From contig NZ_FNBO01000009.1 of the NCBI RefSeq assembly GCF_900102375.1, positions 88,549 through 152,548 of the forward strand: a DNA stretch of 64,000 bases, written 5' to 3'. The translations under genes and the position numbers were made by a program. This DNA comes from Halorubrum xinjiangense. GTDB lineage: Archaea; Halobacteriota; Halobacteria; Halobacteriales; Haloferacaceae. Of this stretch, positions 7,754 to 16,516 are shown one piece after another (within the stretch, counting starts at the first letter, position 1; each line of letters begins with the position of its first letter). The notes under the pieces were generated by a model that saw only the letters and a program-made list of their open reading frames with translations, did not search any database and was not told the origin of the DNA.

Positions 7754-9610
7754 ATGACAAGTGTAATTTGGATCGTGGTTGCTGTGCTCGGCACGTTCAC
7801 CGTGGGGTATATGGGGTACTCGCGGTACCTCTCGCAGTTCGTCGAACTCGACGACGAGCGAGAGACGCCGGCGCACAAGTACGAGGACGGACAGGAGTAC
7901 GTACCGTCGAAGAAGCCGGTACTACTGGGGCATCACTTCTCAAGCATCGCGGGCGGCGCGCCGATCGTCGGCCCGATCACGGCGGGGGCGATCTGGGGAT
8001 GGGTCCCCGCGCTGTTGTGGGTCGCCATCGGGAACCCGCTGATGGGCGCGGTCCACGACTTCATCTCGCTGTCGAGCTCGATCCGCCACGAGGGGCGGTC
8101 GATCGGGTACATCGTCGGGGAGTACGTCGGGGAACGCGGGAAGAACCTGCTGTTGTGGTTCGCGTTCCTCACGATCATCCTCGTCGTCGCCGTGTTCGCG
8201 CTGGTCGTCGGGATCGTGTTGAACGCGTTCCCGTCGGCGGCGACCGCGAGCTTCGTGTACATCGCGCTCGCGGTCGTGTTCGGCGTCTACCTCTACCAGC
8301 TCGACGGGCCGTTCATCCCCGGGACCGTCGTGTTCGTCGCCGGCGTGTTCGCCGGCGTCTGGGTCGGTATCCAGTACCCGTTCGCGTTCTTCGAGCTGGC
8401 GGGCGAGGCCTCCCACACCGCGGGCACGTTCGTCCTCTTCGAGGGGAGCACGGGCTCGTGGGTTCCCGGCGCGGGCGCGCTCGGCGGTAACACCGCCGCC
8501 TGGGTGCCCGTCATCCTGATATACGCGGTGATCGCCAGCGCGCTTCCGGTCTGGACGCTGCTCCAGCCGCGCGACTACCTGTCGTCGTTCCTGCTGTACG
8601 CGGGGGTCGGCGGCGCGCTGATAGCGATCATCGTCGGGACGGTGCTCGGGACGTCCTCGCAGCCGCTCGTCGTCGACAGCAGCATCCAGCCGTTCCAAGG
8701 GTTCATGGGGGTCGACAGCCGGGCGCCGTACCCGCTTTTCCCCATGCTGTTCGTGACGATCGCCTGCGGGACGATCAGCGGCTTCCACTCGCTGGTCTCC
8801 TCGGGGACGACCGCCAAGCAGCTGAACAAGGAGAGCGACGCCCGGCTCATCGGCTACGGCGGCATGCTCGGTGAGGGGCTGCTCGCCGCGACGGCGCTGT
8901 CCGCGCTCGCGATCGCCGGGTTCGCGTCCGACGCCGCGGCCGGCGGCATCGGCGGCGCGCTGCCGAACTTCGCGACCGGCGGCGGGATCATCCTCACGAG
9001 CCTGAACATCCCCACCGCGTACGGCGCCCCCTTCATGGCGCTGGTGCTCGTGAGCTTCCTGCTCACCTCCACGGACACGGCCGCGCGGCTCGGCCGCTAC
9101 ATGATGGAGGAGATCGTCGGGACGAAGGGGACCCAGAGCGAGACCGGCTTCGCCGGCGGCGTCGGTTCGTTCGCCCGCGGCCGGTACACGAACCCGGTCA
9201 TTCAGGGGCTCATCGCGTACGCGCTGGTCATCTCCGGCGAGTGGGCGACCCTGTGGGCGCTGTTCGGGAGCGCGAACCAGCTGCTCGCCGCGCTCGCGCT
9301 GCTCACCGGAACGGTCTGGCTCGCCAACTGGGACGAGACGAAACAGCTCGTCAGCACGGGCGTGCCGATGGCGATCATGGTCGCGATCACCGTGATCGCC
9401 TTGGCCTTCCTGGCGGGGTATCAGTGGTTCTTCGTCAACCTGATCCAGGGCGGCGTCACCGGGATCGGCGGCCAGATATCGATGGTCGTGCGCATCGCGC
9501 TCGCGGTCGTCCTCGTCTACCTCGCGCTGTCGCTCGTGCGCATCGGCTACGGCAACATCACGAGCGTCCGCGGCGGCGACCGCCCCGCGGCGGAGCCGAG
9601 CGACGACTGA
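7754..9610 (+). CDS. cstA: CstA-family carbon starvation transporter
   Basis: A 618-residue polytopic membrane protein. The conserved N-terminal CstA block is clear (LLGHHFSSIAGGAPIVGP, then GAIWGWVPALLW and GAVHDF), followed by many hydrophobic helices and the FHSLVSSGTTAKQ signature. CstA proteins take up pyruvate or peptides, typically under carbon limitation. It stands alone, with its own promoter, and the length is normal for the shorter archaeal form. Confidence 0.92.
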   Translation: MTSVIWIVVAVLGTFTVGYMGYSRYLSQFVELDDERETPAHKYEDGQEYVPSKKPVLLGHHFSSIAGGAPIVGPITAGAIWGWVPALLWVAIGNPLMGAVHDFISLSSSIRHEGRSIGYIVGEYVGERGKNLLLWFAFLTIILVVAVFALVVGIVLNAFPSAATASFVYIALAVVFGVYLYQLDGPFIPGTVVFVAGVFAGVWVGIQYPFAFFELAGEASHTAGTFVLFEGSTGSWVPGAGALGGNTAAWVPVILIYAVIASALPVWTLLQPRDYLSSFLLYAGVGGALIAIIVGTVLGTSSQPLVVDSSIQPFQGFMGVDSRAPYPLFPMLFVTIACGTISGFHSLVSSGTTAKQLNKESDARLIGYGGMLGEGLLAATALSALAIAGFASDAAAGGIGGALPNFATGGGIILTSLNIPTAYGAPFMALVLVSFLLTSTDTAARLGRYMMEEIVGTKGTQSETGFAGGVGSFARGRYTNPVIQGLIAYALVISGEWATLWALFGSANQLLAALALLTGTVWLANWDETKQLVSTGVPMAIMVAITVIALAFLAGYQWFFVNLIQGGVTGIGGQISMVVRIALAVVLVYLALSLVRIGYGNITSVRGGDRPAAEPSDD

Positions 9611-9676
9611 CGCGGCCGACCGACCCCGCCGCCGCGCCCGCGCCCTCCGCGCTCATTTTTCGGTGCGCTCCGACCG

Positions 9677-10351
9677 TCAGTGCCAGAACCGCTTCGCGAG
9701 CCGCGAGAAGAACCCCTCGTCCGGCTCCGCGACCGGCTCCCAGAGGCGGAACGCGCCGGCGACGTCCGCGGCCTCGCTCGCGACCAGCTCCTCGCGGTCG
9801 GGCGCGACGACGACCAGGTTCACTTCGTAGTGGCCGTAGTAGCCGAACTTCAGGAGCGTCCGGTCGCGGAACCCGTCGACGAAGTCGGCGACCGCCTCCG
9901 GGACGCGGTCCGCGACGAGCACGACGGTGACATCCGTGCCGAAGTGTTCCTCGTCGCCCTCGACGCGGTCGTCGGCCACCCCGTGAGCGAACTCGACGAG
10001 CCGTTCGAGGTCGCCGACCGACGGGGTCGAGACCCGCCGCGCGAACAGGAACTCCATCATGTCGTGGTCCGCGTAGCTCAGCGCCGGGTGGAGGAACTGC
10101 TTCTGGTTGCGCACCCGCATCTCGGCGGTCAGCTCGAAGCGCTCGCCGTCGACGACGACGTCGCGGTCGAGGTCGTAGCTGTACATCAGCCGGTCGGAGA
10201 CCCGGTCGAGGTACTCGTCGTCGTAGTCCGGGACGGCCTCGCGGATCTCGGCCGGCAGCTCCTCGGGCGCCCGCCGGTCGTCCGCTCCCGCCGAGGTCGC
10301 GGCGTCGGCGACCGCCTCGTCGTCGGCCCCCGGGTCGGCGCGCTCACTCAT
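9677..10351 (-). CDS. Conserved haloarchaeal protein, unknown function (224 aa)
   Basis: After a disordered acidic N-terminus of about 30 residues comes a folded region with ELPAEIREAVPDYDDEYLD, a MYSYDLDRDVVVDGERFEL block and a C-terminal GYYGHYEVNLVVVAPDREE strand region, ending FFSRLAKRFWH. I do not recognise a characterised family. Its start overlaps the end of the cupin gene by 8 bases, so the two form an operon with the cupin first. Confidence 0.75.
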   Translation of the reverse strand: MSERADPGADDEAVADAATSAGADDRRAPEELPAEIREAVPDYDDEYLDRVSDRLMYSYDLDRDVVVDGERFELTAEMRVRNQKQFLHPALSYADHDMMEFLFARRVSTPSVGDLERLVEFAHGVADDRVEGDEEHFGTDVTVVLVADRVPEAVADFVDGFRDRTLLKFGYYGHYEVNLVVVAPDREELVASEAADVAGAFRLWEPVAEPDEGFFSRLAKRFWH

Positions 10352-10724
10352 CGGCCGGCTCGTACGCGACCGCGTCGCCGTCGGCCGGGGGCGCGCCGAT
10401 CGCGAGCACGGTCACCGGCCCGTCGGCGTCGGCCGGGTTGTACGCTCGCTGGGGGCTCTCCGGGTCGACGACGAACAGGTCGTCCGCGGGCACCTCGTAG
10501 GTCCGGTCCGGCGTCTCGACCGCGAGAGCGCCGTCGAGGACGTAGAACGCCTCCTGTTGCGTCTCGTGGAAGTGGTACGCGAGCGGGAGCTGCTCGCCGG
10601 GGTCGGCCCTGAATCGGTTGATCGCCGCGGCGTCGAGGCCGCCGGGATCGGACAGCTTTCGGCACTCGCACGGCCGGTCCGGCTCCGGGTCGACCGAGTC
10701 CACGTCGACGACGCGATATCCCAT
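10344..10724 (-). CDS. Cupin-domain protein (126 aa)
   Basis: The ATG at 10724 gives MGYRVVDVDSVDPEPDRPC. Cupin motif 1 is seen as YHFHETQQEAFYVLDGALAVE (metal His, His, Glu), and motif 2 near VPADDLFVVDPESPQRAYNP lacks an obvious final histidine. Three cysteines lie near the N-terminus. Small cupins bind metal or small ligands; no substrate can be named. First gene of a two-gene operon with the unknown gene that overlaps its 3' end. Confidence 0.85.
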   Translation of the reverse strand: MGYRVVDVDSVDPEPDRPCECRKLSDPGGLDAAAINRFRADPGEQLPLAYHFHETQQEAFYVLDGALAVETPDRTYEVPADDLFVVDPESPQRAYNPADADGPVTVLAIGAPPADGDAVAYEPADE

Positions 10725-10894
10725 GCCAACGAATTCCACGGAGGGATAAAAAGAGCGTCGGGAGCGGTGCCGTCGACGGAGCGGGGCGCCGAGACGGAAA
10801 CACGCGGCCGGCGGAGACAACGGGCGGAACAGGCGCGATCGAGGCCGAGGCACGGTTTTAAGGAGACGGGCGGCCTAACATGGGATGAGAGATC

Positions 10895-11155
10895 ATGACA
10901 GACGAGCGAGACCGGTCCGACGGGGACGACGGCGCGACCGAGGTCGAGGCCTGCGGCCGATGCTCGATGTCGACGGTCGTCGGGGCGGTGACGAAAGACC
11001 AGTCGCCCGAGGAGCGGGCCGAGCGCGACCCGTTCTCGGGCGAGCGGATCGAGGTCGACGAGTCGGCGGTCCGGCGCGTCTCGCCGGCCGGCTACTTCGG
11101 CGACATCAAGGCGCGGATCGACGCGGTCGCGCGCCGGATCGCGTACCGGAAGTAG
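10895..11155 (+). CDS. Conserved haloarchaeal protein, unknown function (86 aa)
   Basis: A charged N-terminus precedes a CGRC pair near residue 21 (EVEACGRCSMSTVVGAVTKD), then a basic C-terminus (FGDIKARIDAVARRIAYRK). One CxxC alone could bind metal only as a dimer. The ATG follows a TATA-like ttttaagg about 35 bases upstream. Function unknown. Confidence 0.65.
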   Translation: MTDERDRSDGDDGATEVEACGRCSMSTVVGAVTKDQSPEERAERDPFSGERIEVDESAVRRVSPAGYFGDIKARIDAVARRIAYRK

Positions 11156-11248
11156 CGGTCGCCGCGGGTCCGACCGGCGAGTCGCGCTCGGGGGGTCACG
11201 TCAGGTCGGAGAGACTTATACGCGTCCGTGTCGTAACGGGGGCAACCG

Positions 11249-11935
11249 ATGGAAGAGAGCATCTCCGGGTTCAAGGTGCGCGGCGACTGGGGCGACGTCG
11301 TCGAACACGGCGAGCGGATCGCCTTAGCCCTCCGGGAGGTCGGCGTCGACGGCGACGCCTACTACGAGTTCGACGAGTGGCGTCCCAAGACCCACGAGCG
11401 CATCGACGAGGACGTCTCGGAGAAAACCGCGGCGCAGGCCTCCGTCGACGAGGGCGAGGGGGAGCGCGCGGGGAAGTCGCCCGGCGACGACCTCCAGACG
11501 GCCGGCGAGAAGCTCACCGAGTCCTACGAGAAGGTCGAGGAGAACGACACCGAGAGCGCCCGCGAGAGCTGGGGGGAGTCGATCGAACACGTCGCCCGCG
11601 CGGCCGACTCGGCGAGCCGGAAGGCGCTCCGAAAGGTGGAGGACGCCGTCTACCGGAACGTGATGACCCAGATGGCGCCGTACTACTTCGACAACGAGCT
11701 GGTCAGCGCCAACATCCAGGAGGTCGCCCGCGCCGAGGACGGCGAGACGTTCATCTTCGAGGTGAACGTCAACGACGACGAGCTGAAAGGCGAGGTGTCA
11801 GACGTCTTGGGCGAGTACGAGTCCGAGATCGACCGCTGGCACGTCGAGACCGAGAAGCGGACCGACGACATCGCGGCCGCCGAGGGCGTCGAGCCGCCGG
11901 CCGAGGAGGGCGGGCCGGACTCGACGACGACGTGA
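11249..11935 (+). CDS. DUF5828-like conserved protein (228 aa)
   Basis: A soluble acidic protein opening MEESISGFKVRGDWGDVVEHG, with a helical middle (residues about 75-140) rich in E, K and A that could form a coiled coil and a C-terminal part including VYRNVMTQMAPYYFDNELVS and FEVNVNDDE. It resembles the haloarchaeal family I know as DUF5828. No catalytic motif is visible. A TATA-like cttatac lies about 30 bases before the ATG. Confidence 0.7.
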   Translation: MEESISGFKVRGDWGDVVEHGERIALALREVGVDGDAYYEFDEWRPKTHERIDEDVSEKTAAQASVDEGEGERAGKSPGDDLQTAGEKLTESYEKVEENDTESARESWGESIEHVARAADSASRKALRKVEDAVYRNVMTQMAPYYFDNELVSANIQEVARAEDGETFIFEVNVNDDELKGEVSDVLGEYESEIDRWHVETEKRTDDIAAAEGVEPPAEEGGPDSTTT

Positions 11936-12011
11936 GAGCGGGAGGGGAGGGCGGCCACGGGCGCGGAGCCACATCGGTCGCTTTTAACTCGCCGACCGTC
12001 GAATCGATCCC

Positions 12012-12251
12012 ATGAGCGAGGTACTCCGAGTCGAGGCGGGCGAGCTGTCAGTCGACGAGCTCATCGACGCGCTCAACGACGGCAGCCGCGTCCTCGTCGA
12101 CGTCGAGGTCGCCGGCGCCAGCCACGAGGTCGCCCTCCGCTACGACGGGGAGACGTACCACTGCGACACGCCGACGAACCTCCACCGGCACGCGGAGGAG
12201 TCGGGGATGCGGGGCTGTATCGACCAGATGGGGTACGCGGCGGACGAATGA
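12012..12251 (+). CDS. Small conserved protein, unknown function (79 aa)
   Basis: MSEVLRVEAGELSVDELIDA is followed by a predicted beta-rich part (VLVDVEVAGASHEVALRYDG) and a C-terminal HRHAEESGMRGCIDQMGYA block. A TATA-like ttttaac lies 25-30 bases upstream. There is no recognised domain. It precedes the winged-helix regulator gene by 55 bases, but each has its own TATA-like element. Confidence 0.65.
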   Translation: MSEVLRVEAGELSVDELIDALNDGSRVLVDVEVAGASHEVALRYDGETYHCDTPTNLHRHAEESGMRGCIDQMGYAADE

Positions 12252-12306
12252 TCGGGTCGACCCGCCGTCGCCGGTATTTAACAGCACCGCGCGCGAATCC
12301 GCCCGC

Positions 12307-12681
12307 ATGAGCGATCCCGAGATCGAGGACCTCGTCGGCGACACCTCCCCTTCCTTCGAACACGTCCTCTCTTGCGTCTTCGGCGTGCGCGACCACGAGA
12401 GCCGCGCGTACCTCGCGCTGTTGGAGTACCCGGGCAGCACCGTCTCGGAACTCGCCGACGCGCTCGACCGCGACCGGTCGAACGTGAACCGCTCGCTGTC
12501 GACGCTCCGGGAGAAGGGACTCGTCGAGCGCCGCCGCCGGCTGCTCGATTCCGGCGGCTACGTCTACCAGTACACCGCGATCCCGGTGCCGGAGGCCAAG
12601 CGCCGCCTCCACGACGCCCTCGACGAGTGGGTCGCGGACGTCCACGACGCCATCGACGGGTTCGAACCCCACGAGGCCTGA
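12307..12681 (+). CDS. Winged helix-turn-helix transcriptional regulator (124 aa)
   Basis: A TrmB/MarR-like winged helix covers most of the protein: ESRAYLALLEYPGSTVSELA, then DRDRSNVNRSLSTLREKGLV as the HTH recognition helix, and a wing ending YTAIPVPEAK. The C-terminal helix could dimerise. No effector domain is present, so it is a one-domain DNA-binding regulator. Targets are unknown. The S9 peptidase gene converges on it. Confidence 0.85.
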   Translation: MSDPEIEDLVGDTSPSFEHVLSCVFGVRDHESRAYLALLEYPGSTVSELADALDRDRSNVNRSLSTLREKGLVERRRRLLDSGGYVYQYTAIPVPEAKRRLHDALDEWVADVHDAIDGFEPHEA

Positions 12682-12710
12682 GTCGGGCGTGCTCAGCGAC
12701 GGGGCGCCGG

Positions 12711-14834
12711 TCAGGCGTCCTCGTCCGGCTCCTCGCCCGCGGTCAGCCCGTCGTCCTCGGGGCGGTTGAGCGCGCGGTCGGCGTCGTGGTGATCGGAGTA
12801 GCCGTCGAACCAGCGGACGATCCGCTCGATGCGGTCGACAATATGGGCCGGCTCGCCGGACCGGGAGAGCTCGTGGCCCTCGCGGGGGTACCTGACGAAC
12901 CGCGTGTCGACGCCGTTCTTGCGGAGGATCCGGTGGTACAGCTCCGCCGTACAGATCGGCGTCCGGGTGTCGTCCTCGGAGTGGATCAGGAGCGTTGGGG
13001 TGTCGACCGCGTCGGCGTGGCCGGTCGGCGACTGCTCCCAGAGCCACTCGGGCTCGTCGGACGGCACCGCGTCGAAGTCGCCCTCGACGAGCTTGTAGGC
13101 GGCGTCGGTCGAGCCGTAGAAGCCGGTGAGGTCGTAGACGCCGCGCTGGGAGACGGCCGCGCGGAAGTAGTCGGTCTGCCCGACCGCCCACGCGGTCATG
13201 AAGCCGCCGAAAGAGCCCCCGGTGACGAAGGCGTTCGACGCGTCGATCTCGGGGCGGTCGGCGACCGTCTCGACGCCTGCCATCACGTCGCGGAGGGTGA
13301 CCGCGCCCCAGTCGCGCTCGATCGCTTTCATGAACTCCTCGCCGTAGCCGGTCGACCCGCGCGGGTTCGACCAGAAGACGGCGTAGCCGCGGGCCGCGAG
13401 CGTCTGGAACTCGTGCCACATCGTCCCGGCCGTCGACCACATCGCGTGCGGGCCGCCGTGGATCTCGACCGCGAGGGGGTACGGCTCGTCCCCGTCGGCG
13501 GCGTCCGCGGAATCGGCGCCAGCCTCCGCCGGCGGCGTCAGCAGCCATCCCTGGATCTCGACGCCGTCGGACTCGAAGCTGAGCTCCTCCGGCTCGCCGA
13601 TCGCCCGCTCGGCGAGGTAGTCGGCGTTCAGCTCGGTCAGCCGGGTCGTCTCGTCGGCCGCGGCGTCGTAGACGAACGCGTCGCCCGGGTGGTCCCACTC
13701 GCTGGCGGCGTACGCGACGGCCACCGACTCGGGGCCCGCGCCGGCCTCGCCGCCGACGGTCGCGGCCGAGACGGTGCCGGGCCGGAGCAGGCGCTCGGGG
13801 TCGGCGCTCCCGTCGGCCGAGACGTGCCACAGCGCCGTCTTCCCCTCGTCGGGCGTCGCGAAGTAGATCGTCTCGTCGTCCGGCCCCCACTGCGGGGTCG
13901 TCCCCCGACCGAGCCCGCGGTCGAGGTCGCCGGTGAGGTCGGTGACGTCTCCGGACTCGACGTCGAGGACGCGGAGGTCCGTCGGTTGTATCGACACCTG
14001 CTCGGGCTCCGCGTGCGTGAACGCGACGCGGCCGTCCGCGGTCGCAGCGAGGTCGGCGCCCCAGCCGGTCGTGGTGTGGACGCGCTCCGCCTCGTCGGCC
14101 GCCAGATCGTGTGCGTAGATGGCGATGTCGACGGAGTCGTCCGGGTCCTCGCCGACCGCCTCGGTGTAGTACAGCGTGTCGGCGTCGCCCCACGACGGGG
14201 CGGCGAAGTCGGCGTCGCGGTCGGTGACGCGCGTGATCGCCCCCGACTCGGCCGGGTCGGGGTCGGTGACGCCCCCGACGGTCGCGTCCGCGTCGACGAC
14301 GTACACGCCGGGGCGCCGGCCGTCGAAGTAGCGCTCGGCGGCGCGGTAGACGGTCCGGTCGATGACGCGCGGGTCGGGGTGGTCGTCGGGCTCGTAATCG
14401 TCCGGCACCGCGAGGTCGCGGTCGGCCTCGCGGTCGTCGGCCGTCACCGACTGGACGAACGCTATCTGCTCGCCGTCGGGCGACCACGCGACCTGCGAGA
14501 CGCCGCCGACGACGTCGGTGACGCGGCGGGCCTCGCCCCCATCGAGCGGGAGGACCCACAGCTGCTGGCGGTCGTCGTCCGCCCCTCGGGTGGAGGTGAA
14601 GGCGATCCGGTCGCCGGAGGGGCTCCAGCGCGGTTCGGCGTCGGAGCCCTCGGCGAGCGTGAGTCGACGCGGGTCGCCCTCCCCCGCGGCGTCGACGAGG
14701 TACACCGTCGTCTCGTACTCTTCGTCGTCATTTGGCTGTCGGCGCACGAAGGCGACGCGGTCGCCGTCCGGCGAGATCCGGGGGTCGGACGGGACGGCGA
14801 TGTCGTGGTAGTCGGCCGCGGTGACGCGCTCCAT
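12711..14834 (-). CDS. S9 family prolyl oligopeptidase / acylaminoacyl-peptidase
   Basis: The ATG at 14834 (MERVTAADYHDIAVPSDPRI) gives 707 residues; an in-frame upstream extension is low quality. The N-terminal half is a beta-propeller with TolB-like PRWSPSGDRIAFTS repeats. The C-terminal alpha/beta hydrolase has the nucleophile in TGGSFGGFMTAWAV (Ser near 540), Asp near 620 in HSEDDTRTPI and His near 653 in REGHELSR. It cleaves short peptides or acylated N-termini in the cytoplasm. Long open frames in other phases of this region are shadows. Confidence 0.93.
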   Translation of the reverse strand: MERVTAADYHDIAVPSDPRISPDGDRVAFVRRQPNDDEEYETTVYLVDAAGEGDPRRLTLAEGSDAEPRWSPSGDRIAFTSTRGADDDRQQLWVLPLDGGEARRVTDVVGGVSQVAWSPDGEQIAFVQSVTADDREADRDLAVPDDYEPDDHPDPRVIDRTVYRAAERYFDGRRPGVYVVDADATVGGVTDPDPAESGAITRVTDRDADFAAPSWGDADTLYYTEAVGEDPDDSVDIAIYAHDLAADEAERVHTTTGWGADLAATADGRVAFTHAEPEQVSIQPTDLRVLDVESGDVTDLTGDLDRGLGRGTTPQWGPDDETIYFATPDEGKTALWHVSADGSADPERLLRPGTVSAATVGGEAGAGPESVAVAYAASEWDHPGDAFVYDAAADETTRLTELNADYLAERAIGEPEELSFESDGVEIQGWLLTPPAEAGADSADAADGDEPYPLAVEIHGGPHAMWSTAGTMWHEFQTLAARGYAVFWSNPRGSTGYGEEFMKAIERDWGAVTLRDVMAGVETVADRPEIDASNAFVTGGSFGGFMTAWAVGQTDYFRAAVSQRGVYDLTGFYGSTDAAYKLVEGDFDAVPSDEPEWLWEQSPTGHADAVDTPTLLIHSEDDTRTPICTAELYHRILRKNGVDTRFVRYPREGHELSRSGEPAHIVDRIERIVRWFDGYSDHHDADRALNRPEDDGLTAGEEPDEDA

Positions 14835-14922
14835 GCGCGTCAGTCGGACGGGGGAGGCAAAAGGCGTCGGGAGGCGGAAAGGCGGGCGGCCGCTTCCGGT
14901 GGCCCCCGTTCCGCTCGACCAG

Positions 14923-15516
14923 TCAGTCGTCGCCGTTGTCGAACGCGAGCGAGACGCCGTCGCCGTCGACGGTCGCGCCCGCGGCACAGACCGGGTGTTC
15001 GAGGTCGGCGCCGAGCAGTTCGGTCGCGACCGATTCGGCGTCGCTCGCGGTCAGGTCGTACGGCTCCGGCGAGTCCGTCTCGTAAGTCGCGACCACGGTG
15101 GGCTCGTCGACGGCCTCGACGAGCAGCGCGTCGCGGCGGACGACGCCGATCGTCGCCGCGTCGGCGCCGACGACGCCGGCGACGCGGGGCGTGTCGTAGT
15201 CGTCCTTCTCGTAGTCGAGCGCGAGCAGCGCCGACGCGAGCGCGTCGCGGGCGGGGTAGCCGCGCTCCAACTTCTCCGCGATCGGGTCGACGTGCGAGCC
15301 GTTACCGAGGGCGGCCAGCGGCTCCCCGGTCGGGGCCTCGACCGCCCGCGCGCAGTTGTACGAGACGTACGGGTTGTCGGTCTCGGGTGCGTCCGGGGTC
15401 GGGCCGACGGTGAGCGTCTCGCCGCGGTCGCGGACGCGGCGGTTCGGGAACGAGCGCGAGGAGACGCGGTAGCCGCCGATGCCGGGCGCGACGACGACGA
15501 ATCGTCCGACGTACAT
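14923..15516 (-). CDS. purO: Archaeal IMP cyclohydrolase PurO
   Basis: A 197-residue enzyme that closes FAICAR to IMP, the last step of purine synthesis in many archaea, replacing the bacterial PurH cyclohydrolase. The family's N-terminus ([20 protein letters not shown]), RSFPNR, and the [10 protein letters not shown] and GNGSHVDPI blocks are all present. Length is normal. It lies 88 bases upstream of the S9 peptidase gene on the same strand. Confidence 0.92.
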   Translation of the reverse strand: MYVGRFVVVAPGIGGYRVSSRSFPNRRVRDRGETLTVGPTPDAPETDNPYVSYNCARAVEAPTGEPLAALGNGSHVDPIAEKLERGYPARDALASALLALDYEKDDYDTPRVAGVVGADAATIGVVRRDALLVEAVDEPTVVATYETDSPEPYDLTASDAESVATELLGADLEHPVCAAGATVDGDGVSLAFDNGDD

Positions 15517-15711
15517 ACAGCTTCGTGCGTATTCTCTCGATTAAAGCGCGTCGATGTACGCACGAACGCGATCCCGCGAGCGGGGTTCGCCGCCGTCGCC
15601 GCCGCGGTCCTCTCGCCTCGGCGTCAGCGATGCGACGCCACCGTCAACGGATCGCACGGCGGCCGCGACGCGCAACGCTTACAAACACGTACTGGTTATC
15701 GGAGAGTGCGC

Positions 15712-15784
15712 AGTCCATTGGGGTAGTGGCCAATCCTGTTGCCTTCTGGGGGCAACGACCCTGGTTCGAATCCAGGATGGACTA
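15712..15784 (+). tRNA. tRNA-Gln (CTG anticodon)
   Basis: A full cloverleaf: acceptor AGTCCAT pairs with ATGGACT, the anticodon stem is TTGCC/GGCAA with loop TTCTGGG (anticodon CTG), and the T arm is CCTGG-TTCGAAT-CCAGG. The discriminator base is A and no CCA is encoded. No intron is seen. A TATA-like cttacaaac lies about 35 bases upstream. Confidence 0.95.
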
Positions 15785-15800
15785 CTTTTCCGCGCCTCGC

Positions 15801-15861
15801 TTCGACTGGAACGGAGCGGCGTCTCCGTCTCCGGGTTTCCAGTCGAAACGAAGGGGTTCGG
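15801..15861. other. Inverted repeat downstream of tRNA-Gln containing an ORB-like box
   Basis: TTCGACTGGAA (15801-15811) and TTCCAGTCGAA (15837-15847) are an exact 11-base inverted repeat. The right arm continues as gtttccagtcgaaacgaagg then ggttcgg, which matches the layout of the origin recognition boxes near orc1 (TCCA..GAAAC..GGGGT). It could be a terminator-like hairpin or a stray ORB. Confidence 0.5.
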
Positions 15862-15883
15862 TCGGCGGCCCGGGAACCCGCGG

Positions 15884-16516
15884 TCACTTCTCGACGTCTA
15901 GCAGCGCGACGCGCTCGCGGACGATGTCGGCGAGGGTGCCGTTCGTCGCGGCGAGTTCGCGGTCGGTGACGCCGTAGAACTCGCGGACGCGACTCCCGTC
16001 GAACGCGCAGTCGAGCGCGTCGTCGTCAGGGATTTCGGTCGAATCGGTCGAATCAGTCGCGAGGTCTCGAAGCGCCTCGGCCGCCCCGTCGAGGTCGGCG
16101 GGCGGGTTGTCGGCGCGGGCGACACCGCCGAAGTCCGCGGCGAGGACGACCGCGGGGCGCTCGCCCTCCGAGACGCCGAGGTCGAGGGCACGGTCTATCT
16201 GCCTGCGTCCGGCCGCGTACAACAGGATCTCGACGCCGGGGTCGCGCGCGACCGCCTCGCCGCGAGCGACGGCACGCGCCGCGAGCCGCGCCGCCTCGCG
16301 GAGCTGCGTCGCGGAGACGATGAGGTCGGCGTCGAACGCCTGGACGACGGCGTCGGTCGCCGTGGCGATCCCGTCGAGGTCGGCGAGGAACCCGTCGAGG
16401 TCGTCGATCGTGAAGGTGCCGCGAACGAGGCGGACCGGGGGGTCGGGCGCCGGTTCTCTCTCCGCATCGGCCGTCGGCTCCGCGTCGCCGTCGGCGCCGG
16501 CCGCGGAGTCGGTCAT
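15884..16516 (-). CDS. cgi121: KEOPS complex subunit Cgi121
   Basis: After a 28-residue acidic, disordered start comes the Cgi121 fold: [20 protein letters not shown], then [20 protein letters not shown], which matches the tRNA-binding face of the family. KEOPS makes the t6A37 base of ANN-decoding tRNAs; Cgi121 recruits the tRNA. The 4-base ATGA overlap with hel308 means both are on one transcript with hel308 first. Confidence 0.85.
   Translation of the reverse strand: MTDSAAGADGDAEPTADAEREPAPDPPVRLVRGTFTIDDLDGFLADLDGIATATDAVVQAFDADLIVSATQLREAARLAARAVARGEAVARDPGVEILLYAAGRRQIDRALDLGVSEGERPAVVLAADFGGVARADNPPADLDGAAEALRDLATDSTDSTEIPDDDALDCAFDGSRVREFYGVTDRELAATNGTLADIVRERVALLDVEK

Noticed and set aside
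12073..15413. Very long open frames on both strands (1013 codons plus, 828 codons minus) across the S9 peptidase gene
   Set aside because: They are high-GC shadows, Arg/Pro/Gly-rich without domains. The peptidase frame has the catalytic triad and propeller repeats.
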